The position numbers and the translations under genes are program-made. 10,530 bases of DNA from JAJAZB01 sp964244295 (GTDB taxonomy: Bacteria > Bacteroidota > Bacteroidia > Cytophagales > Spirosomataceae), in the NCBI GenBank assembly GCA_964244295.1, contig CAXTIG010000078.1, positions 1 through 10,530 on the forward strand. The letters are read 5' to 3'. Of the stretch, positions 7,601 through 10,530 are shown in pieces. A model generated the notes under the pieces. The model was not told the origin of the DNA and made no database searches. It saw nothing but the letters and a program-made list of their open reading frames with translations. Numbering within the stretch: the stretch's first letter is position 1; every line of letters begins with the position of its first letter.

Positions 7601-8352
7601 CGGTGTATTTTTCCACCGAAGCCGGGCAGCGCCGCGAAGTGACGTTCCACGGGCGCGACGACCTCATCAAGCAAATGATCGGCATCCGGGGCCGTTTCCC
7701 ACTGTTCCGGGATTTTGCCAATGCCACGATGGAAACGATCCTTCCGCCCGACGATCGCAAGGACGCCCTCATCCGCGAGGCCAGTTACCTGTATTCGGCC
7801 TACGTCGAAAACCTCGGCGATGGAAATTTCACGCTGCACCCCCTGCCCCTGGCCGCGCAGGTCGCCCCCGTGTTTGGCATCGTGACCGACGACTTCGATG
7901 CCGACGGAAACCTGGATGCCCTGCTGGTGGGCAACGACTTTGGCAACGAGGTGTTGACCGGCCGACAGGATGCCCTCAACGGCCTGCTGTTGCGCGGCAA
8001 CGGGCGCGGTGGATTTACCCCGCTCACGATTCAGCAAAGCGGTTTTTACGTCCCCGGCGACGCCAAGGGTCTGGCCAAACTAGCCGGGCCGAAGGGCGAA
8101 TACCGCCTGCTGGCCACCCAAAACCGGGGACCGTTGCGGGCCTTTGAGATCCCAAAACCGGCCCGACTGCTGCGCCTGCAACCCACCGATGCCGTGGCCG
8201 ATCTGACCTACGCTGACGGTAAGCGCCGCCGTGAAGAATTGCCCTACGGCAGTTCGTTTTACTCCCAGTCGGGGCGCTGGTTGCGCGTGTCTGGCGAGGT
8301 GAAGCGGGTGGAGGTGACGGATTCGAGGGGGAAGCGGCGGGTGGTGAAGTAA
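4636..8352 (+). CDS. FG-GAP/VCBS repeat and ASPIC/UnbV domain lipoprotein
   Basis: This is a surface or periplasmic beta-propeller lipoprotein of 1238 residues; its biochemical role is unknown. The N-terminus MKNEAIGLLAGLSMLMMAC is a type II signal peptide with the lipidated Cys at residue 19, which supports the start at 4636. I count 14 calcium-loop motifs of the form DxDxDGxxD: at about 64, 116, 178, 252, 308, 424 and 520 before the ASPIC/UnbV domain (about 550-645), and at about 710, 765, 824, 895, 943, 977 and 1086 after it. This is the layout of long VCBS proteins common in Cytophagales, whose genes often lie beside SusCD or haloperoxidase genes. Four low-complexity stretches (residues 365-399, about 645-664, about 859-868 and about 921-932) are translated repeat DNA. 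No Shine-Dalgarno sequence is evident, which is normal in this phylum. Confidence 0.92.
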   Translation: MKNEAIGLLAGLSMLMMACDTPQFTQLSAEKTGITFANRITETDSLNILDYEYVYNGGGVGVADFNGDSLPDVYFSGNQVSNKLYLNRGDFKFEDVTAVAGATGGGKWCSGVALVDVNADGRMDVYVGATTYKDSTRRTNLLYVNQGNDAKGVPTFREMAAEYGIADNGYTTHAAFFDYDNDGDLDLYVLTDAITSFPGMFREKIRDGSSISTGRLYRNEWDEGMKHAVFTNVSKQTGITTEGYGLGVNICDINRDGYKDIYVSNDFASNDLLWINTPLPGGGRGFIDQADRYFKHLSNSAMGNDVTDLNNDGLADVVVLDMMPGLNGRKKSLVGPNNYQNYVNSARYGYIFEYPRNTVQLNQGSPPTPEKAPPAPEGGAFRVSNGAPPSGTGGAGRGAVVFSEIGLLAGVAATDWSWSPLVADFDHDGYRDLIVTNGFPKDVTDRDFIMYRAQSSSVASKTMMLNEIPEVKLRSYVYRNRGAEAWTNPPADGRSGVFEDVTEAWGITQPSFSNGAAYADLDRDGDLDYVVNNINDSAFVYRNNQIERGKGGHYLRIQFRGEGKNPQGVGAIIELRYGGGPGGAPQTQFYEHSLYRGYLSTQEPVAHFGLGKTLVVDEVKITWVGSRQQILRNVQADQVLTVSIPGPSTPPGPTGRAGGGTGAGAGILRDVTASLNLTYLHDEPDFIDFNVQKLLPHKFSQYGPSLAVGDANNDGLDDVFLGGARRKRGTWLWQRADGTFREEPFSADPDGEAKQSEDAGTLLFDADNDSDLDLYIVSGGAELRDGSPTYQDRLYLNDGRGQFTRDSMALPRFLKSGSCVKAADFDRDGDLDLFIGGRVVPERYPEPASCFLLRNDSKKSAIGNPRSAVKFTDITAQLAPGLKNLGLVCDALWTDPDNDGWPDLMLAGEWMPLTLFKNQKGILNSQFSILNSSGWWNSLSAGDFDRDGDVDYLAGNLGLNTFNRATTTEPIRVYAKDFDNNGSYDAIPTVYFSTEAGQRREVTFHGRDDLIKQMIGIRGRFPLFRDFANATMETILPPDDRKDALIREASYLYSAYVENLGDGNFTLHPLPLAAQVAPVFGIVTDDFDADGNLDALLVGNDFGNEVLTGRQDALNGLLLRGNGRGGFTPLTIQQSGFYVPGDAKGLAKLAGPKGEYRLLATQNRGPLRAFEIPKPARLLRLQPTDAVADLTYADGKRRREELPYGSSFYSQSGRWLRVSGEVKRVEVTDSRGKRRVVK
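5728..5832 (+). repeat. In-frame GC-rich palindromic insertion 1
   Basis: 5748-5775 pairs with 5793-5820 as a 28-bp stem with one mismatch (C5759/A5809) and a 17-base loop. An outer 8-bp inverted repeat (AGCCCCCC at 5728-5735 with 5825-5832) bounds it. The whole is 105 bp, exactly 35 codons starting on a codon boundary, and is translated as a Pro/Gly/Ala-rich linker (residues 365-399) between LNQG and VVFSEIGLLAGV, which look like continuous conserved VCBS-family sequence. Confidence 0.8.
6569..6626 (+). repeat. In-frame GC-rich palindromic insertion 2
   Basis: 6569-6590 and 6605-6626 are perfect 22-bp inverted repeats. The centre (6591-6604) extends the stem by one G-T wobble and a 5-bp stem (CCGAC/GTCGG) with a 2-base loop. 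It is translated as a Pro/Gly-rich linker (about residues 645-664) just after the ASPIC/UnbV domain and before the second set of VCBS repeats. Confidence 0.85.
7185..7238 (+). repeat. Inverted repeat plus 14-bp tandem repeat inside the VCBS gene
   Basis: TTTTTTACTG (7185-7194) and CAGTAAAAAA (7203-7212) form a perfect 10-bp inverted repeat with an 8-base spacer. It is followed by two tandem 14-bp units, AATCCGCAATCGGC (7211-7224) and AATCCGCGATCGGC (7225-7238), differing at one base. The tandem part is translated as KSAIGNPRSAV, between VCBS motifs. Confidence 0.75.
7398..7425 (+). repeat. 7-bp tandem repeat (AATTCTC)x4 inside the VCBS gene
   Basis: Four perfect copies of AATTCTC lie at 7398-7404, 7405-7411, 7412-7418 and 7419-7425, followed by a degenerate start of a fifth. 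They are translated as GILNSQFSILNSS (about residues 921-932). Because 7 is not a multiple of 3, gain or loss of one unit would shift the frame and remove about the last 310 residues. Confidence 0.9.
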
Positions 8353-8367
8353 AACCTCACCTGACCC

Positions 8368-8566
8368 GTCATTGCGAGTGTAGGTATTCGGATGAGTGAA
8401 ACGAAATCAGAATACCGGAGCGAGGCAATCCCCTGCCGGAGACCAAATAGCCCAAGCCAAGTAGTACTCTTGCCCAGCACTAGCTTGGTCTCCGGCAGGG
8501 GATTGCCTCGCTCCGATGATTGGAACATCGCTTCGCTCGTTCCAATCATCTCCGCTCGCAAGGACG
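8368..8566 (+). repeat. Composite REP-like palindromic element
   Basis: An outer inverted repeat (CGTCATTGCGAG at 8368-8379 with CTCGCAAGGACG at 8555-8566, 11 of 12 pairs) encloses three hairpins. Hairpin A pairs 8383-8389 with 8410-8416. Hairpin B pairs 8416-8446 with 8485-8515 as a perfect 31-bp stem. Hairpin C pairs 8515-8526 with 8539-8550 as a perfect 12-bp stem. The hairpins share their boundary bases. The termini resemble the ATTGCGAG...CTCGCAA dispersed repeats found between genes of many bacteria. It has no T-run and no coding capacity. It may affect mRNA stability or transcription between the two lipoprotein genes. Confidence 0.88.
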
Positions 8567-8619
8567 CAGTGAGTAGAGGGAAGTAACACCCCATTTTTCT
8601 CAAAACTTCCATTTTTCTG

Positions 8620-9939
8620 ATGAAAAAGCTGTTTGTTTTATTCGGCATACTAGTCACCGTCTGGGCCTGCGAAAGCCGGAAAGCGCCCCCCATCCCCCCC
8701 GCCCGGCCCGACGACCCCGAACTGCTCCACCAAACTGTTAAACGCCTGACCGACGTGATCGTGTACGACATTTTCACCCCACCCGTGGCGAGTCGAATCT
8801 ACGCGTATGCAAGTCTGGCTGCTTACGAGGCGGGGCGTTTCGACGAAAAAAACGCGACGTCCATCGTGGCAAAACTCAACGGATTTGCGCCCATGCCCCA
8901 ACCCGTTTCCGGCCAGACTTACGCCTACCCGGTGGCAGGGCTAAAGGCATTCCTGACCGTGGCGCACCGCCTGACGTTTTCTAAAGACACGCTCAAGCGG
9001 TTTGAGGCCCGACTCATCGAACGGTTGAAAGGCAGTCTCGACGAAGCCACGCTGCAACGCTCACTTGATTTTGGCGAAAAAACGGCCCTCGCCGTGCTGG
9101 AACGCGCCTCGAAAGACCGCTACAAAGAAACCCGGGGTATGGAACGCTACAGCGTAACCCAGCAAACCGGCTTTTGGCAGCCCACCTCGCCCGATTACAT
9201 GGACGCCGTGGAGCCGCACTGGGGTAAAATGCAGCCCCTCGCCCTGGACTCTTCGGCCCAGTGTCCGGCACCCGCCCCCATCGCCTTCAACACCGCGCTA
9301 ACCAGCCCGTATTGGAAGGAAGTGCGGGAAGTGTACGAAACCGGCCGGACATTGACCGAGGAGCAAAAAGCCATCGCCCGCTTCTGGGACGACAACGCGC
9401 TCGTATCGCACCACACCGGCCACGCCACCTTCGACACCAAAAAAATGACCCCCGGCGGGCACTGGATCGCCATTGCCGCCCAGGCCAGTCGGCAAGCGGA
9501 AGCCGGTTGGGTGCCCTCGGCGCGGGCCTATGCGCTCACGGCTACGGCGCTGTTCGACGGGTTTATTGCCTGCTGGGACGAAAAATACCGCCGCCAGACC
9601 CTGCGCCCGGTTACGGTGATCAACGAAAAACTGGACCCCCGCTGGGAGTCGTTTCTGCAAACGCCGCCCTTTCCCGAATACCCCAGCGGGCACAGTGTGA
9701 TTTCCGCCGCCGCCGCCGAGGTGCTCAGTCACCAGTTTGGCGATGCCCGGGCTTTTACCGACAAAAGTGAACTGGAGTACGGCATGGGCGAACGCCGTTT
9801 TGCTTCCTTCCGCGCTGCCGCCGAGGAAGCCTGCATCAGCCGCTTGTACGGCGGGATTCACTACCGGAGTTCCTGCTTCCGGGCGGCTACCCAGGGGAAA
9901 CGAGTGGGGGAGCGGGTGCTGGCGAAGGTAGGGGAATGA
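8620..9939 (+). CDS. Vanadium-dependent haloperoxidase / PAP2-superfamily lipoprotein
   Basis: The predicted product is a membrane-anchored enzyme of 439 residues that would bind vanadate and oxidise halide with hydrogen peroxide; a PAP2-type acid phosphatase is the alternative within the superfamily. MKKLFVLFGILVTVWAC is a lipoprotein signal peptide with the lipidated Cys at residue 17, supporting this start. The active-site motifs are complete: K322-x6-R329-P330, then PSGH with S356, G357 and H358 (acid-base), then S407-R408-x5-H414 (apical vanadium ligand). The Asp that follows the last motif in eukaryotic enzymes is Ser418 here. The substrate halide cannot be read from sequence. It lies 267 bases after the VCBS gene on the same strand with a palindromic element between them, so co-transcription is possible but unproven. 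Its length is normal for bacterial family members. Confidence 0.88.
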   Translation: MKKLFVLFGILVTVWACESRKAPPIPPARPDDPELLHQTVKRLTDVIVYDIFTPPVASRIYAYASLAAYEAGRFDEKNATSIVAKLNGFAPMPQPVSGQTYAYPVAGLKAFLTVAHRLTFSKDTLKRFEARLIERLKGSLDEATLQRSLDFGEKTALAVLERASKDRYKETRGMERYSVTQQTGFWQPTSPDYMDAVEPHWGKMQPLALDSSAQCPAPAPIAFNTALTSPYWKEVREVYETGRTLTEEQKAIARFWDDNALVSHHTGHATFDTKKMTPGGHWIAIAAQASRQAEAGWVPSARAYALTATALFDGFIACWDEKYRRQTLRPVTVINEKLDPRWESFLQTPPFPEYPSGHSVISAAAAEVLSHQFGDARAFTDKSELEYGMGERRFASFRAAAEEACISRLYGGIHYRSSCFRAATQGKRVGERVLAKVGE

Positions 9940-9992
9940 TATACATCGAGCTCAATGCTATTAATTTAAAAATTTTCGTAAGGAAAAATGAG

Positions 9993-10023
9993 TTGATAGT
10001 CAATTAGTTACAGTTTTATTTTG
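9993..10023 (+). promoter_or_regulatory. Possible Bacteroidota-type promoter for the HTH gene
   Basis: TTG at 9993-9995 and TATTTTG at 10017-10023 are 21 bases apart. This loosely fits the Bacteroidota sigma-ABfr pattern of TTTG, about 19-21 bases, then TAnnTTTG, but the -7 box lacks one base of the consensus. AT-rich DNA produces such matches by chance, so this is only a candidate. Confidence 0.25.
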
Positions 10024-10035
10024 CTATTGTACCAA

Positions 10036-10084
10036 TTCAGTTGACTGAACGGAGGTTGCAAAAGGGAGTAGGTATTCGTTAACG
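10036..10084 (+). promoter_or_regulatory. Two short palindromes, possible operator sites
   Basis: TTCAGT-TG-ACTGAA (10036-10049) is a 6-bp inverted repeat with a 2-base spacer, and CGTTAACG (10077-10084) is an 8-bp perfect palindrome. Both lie between the promoter candidate and the start of the HTH gene. GerE-type regulators often bind short dyads, so autoregulation is possible, but neither site is long enough to exclude chance. Confidence 0.3.
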
Positions 10085-10134
10085 GTATGAAACTTTACCG
10101 ACCTTAACCGCAATCGCTACTTTTCTCATGTCTC

Positions 10135-10431
10135 ATGAAAAAATCCGCCCGCCCCGGAGATGGCCTGTCTTTGCTTCTTCAGCACGTAGCAGTGCCTGAA
10201 GGCTTTCCAACTGAATTACTTGACTTGACTTCCCAAGAAGTAGCCTTACTGCGTGCTTTACCCATTCACCCGTTCTTCAGCAATAAAGAACTCGCTAAAT
10301 ACTTGAAGGTCAGTCCAAAGACAATTTCAAATCGAAAATCTGATATTGCTCAAAAGCTGGGAATTTACGGGCAACACACGGTGCAAGAGTTTGCGGTCAG
10401 CGTCAAACAGTGGTTGGAAGTAACAGGGTAA
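10135..10431 (+). CDS. Stand-alone LuxR/GerE-type helix-turn-helix DNA-binding protein
   Basis: This small predicted transcription regulator has 98 residues. Residues 31-90 match the GerE-type HTH: LTSQEVALLRAL (31-42) is the usual LTxxExxVLxLL helix, SNKELAKYLKVSPKTISNRKSDIAQKLGI (49-77) gives the scaffold and recognition helices, and 80-90 is the dimerisation helix. There is no receiver, PAS or autoinducer domain; the N-terminal 30 residues are short and of unknown function. The start at ATG 10135 is the only sensible one: the ATG at 10128 is in another frame and stops after 23 codons. It is less GC-rich than the genes before it. It has its own terminator-like hairpin, so it is probably monocistronic. 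Its targets cannot be told from the sequence. Confidence 0.85.
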   Translation: MKKSARPGDGLSLLLQHVAVPEGFPTELLDLTSQEVALLRALPIHPFFSNKELAKYLKVSPKTISNRKSDIAQKLGIYGQHTVQEFAVSVKQWLEVTG

Positions 10432-10468
10432 AATTTCCCTACTAATCCGGGAAATTTTACCCTGTTTT
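10422..10468 (+). terminator. Terminator-like hairpin overlapping the HTH stop codon
   Basis: 10422-10439 and 10449-10466 form a perfect 18-bp stem with a 9-base loop (TACTAATCC), followed by a short T-run (10465-10468). The left arm contains the stop codon TAA (10429-10431) and the last two codons. The stem is strong but the T-run is short, so it may act as an intrinsic terminator or as a 3' mRNA-stabilising structure. Confidence 0.75.
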
Positions 10469-10530
10469 GGTGGAGGAATAGACTTGTTGCGATTCTGATT
10501 TTCAGGGATTTAGGTAGAAATTCCACAATC
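10469..10530. other. Right-edge sequence without recognised feature
   Basis: About 60 bases follow the hairpin to the window end. I see no start codon with a sustained frame, no repeat shared with the rest of the window and no RNA gene. Confidence 0.5.

Larger units (their letters stand above)
9940..10134 (+). other. AT-rich intergenic spacer upstream of the HTH gene
   Basis: This 195-base spacer is much richer in A and T than the flanking genes and holds no convincing gene. It has no T-run terminator for the haloperoxidase gene. It contains a weak promoter candidate and two short palindromes listed separately. Confidence 0.6.

Noticed and set aside
4663..8040. Antisense open frames inside the VCBS gene
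   Set aside because: They arise from the regular DxDxDG codons on the + strand; products such as VEVGH/VDVH strings are translation shadows.
8259..8777. Antisense 172-residue open frame over the intergenic element
   Set aside because: It runs through the ends of two real genes and the palindromic element; its middle is just translated REP-like repeat.
9936..10007. A 23-codon frame whose ATG overlaps the haloperoxidase stop (ATGA)
   Set aside because: It is very short, lies in AT-rich spacer and has no recognisable features; the ATGA overlap alone is weak evidence.
8380..10078. An 11-base string (GTAGGTATTCG) shared by the REP-like element (8380) and the spacer (10068)
   Set aside because: Shared 11-mers are expected by chance in 10.5 kb and the flanks do not match.

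Overview
The window looks like a chromosomal segment of a Bacteroidota bacterium, most likely order Cytophagales (Spirosomaceae-like). The grounds are BACON domains, an FG-GAP/VCBS plus ASPIC/UnbV lipoprotein, a lipoprotein vanadium haloperoxidase, the lack of clear Shine-Dalgarno sequences, and GC-rich genes set among AT-rich spacers. This placement is inferred from gene content; no marker gene is present. All four genes are on the + strand.

Region 1 (1-4463) is a 1445-residue mosaic protein. Its N-terminal third is AT-rich and is the tail of a YD-repeat/Rhs-like protein. Near base 1140-1190 the composition turns GC-rich and the rest is a chain of extracellular modules: BACON, ricin-type beta-trefoil, BACON, discoidin-like, BACON, ricin, BACON, PA14, discoidin-like. 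The BACON-ricin-BACON block is duplicated with an exact spacing of 1437 bp (479 codons). Both discoidin-like modules appear circularly permuted. The gene has no signal peptide, and the reading frame still looks coding for about 80 bases upstream of its first ATG, where it meets a stop. It is therefore probably the 3' part of a longer gene that has been broken or recombined. A strong intrinsic terminator follows at 4537-4569.

Region 2 (4636-8352) encodes a 1238-residue lipoprotein with 14 calcium-loop FG-GAP/VCBS motifs and a central ASPIC/UnbV domain. Four different repeat-type sequences lie inside this one reading frame: two long GC-rich hairpins, a 14-bp tandem repeat next to a 10-bp inverted repeat, and a 7-bp tandem repeat. 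All four are translated as low-complexity linkers.

Region 3 (8353-8619) is an intergenic spacer filled by a composite palindromic element of about 200 bp. It has three abutting hairpins enclosed by an outer inverted repeat and resembles the dispersed REP-like families that read ATTGCGAG...CTCGCAA.

Region 4 (8620-9939) encodes a lipoprotein vanadium-dependent haloperoxidase/PAP2-superfamily enzyme with all the expected vanadate ligands. VCBS/ASPIC proteins and such haloperoxidases are often neighbours in this phylum, so a shared cell-surface role is plausible but not shown here.

Region 5 (9940-10530) has an AT-rich spacer with short palindromes, then a 98-residue stand-alone LuxR/GerE-type helix-turn-helix protein. 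Its stop codon lies inside the stem of its own terminator-like hairpin. Nothing is seen in the last 60 bases.
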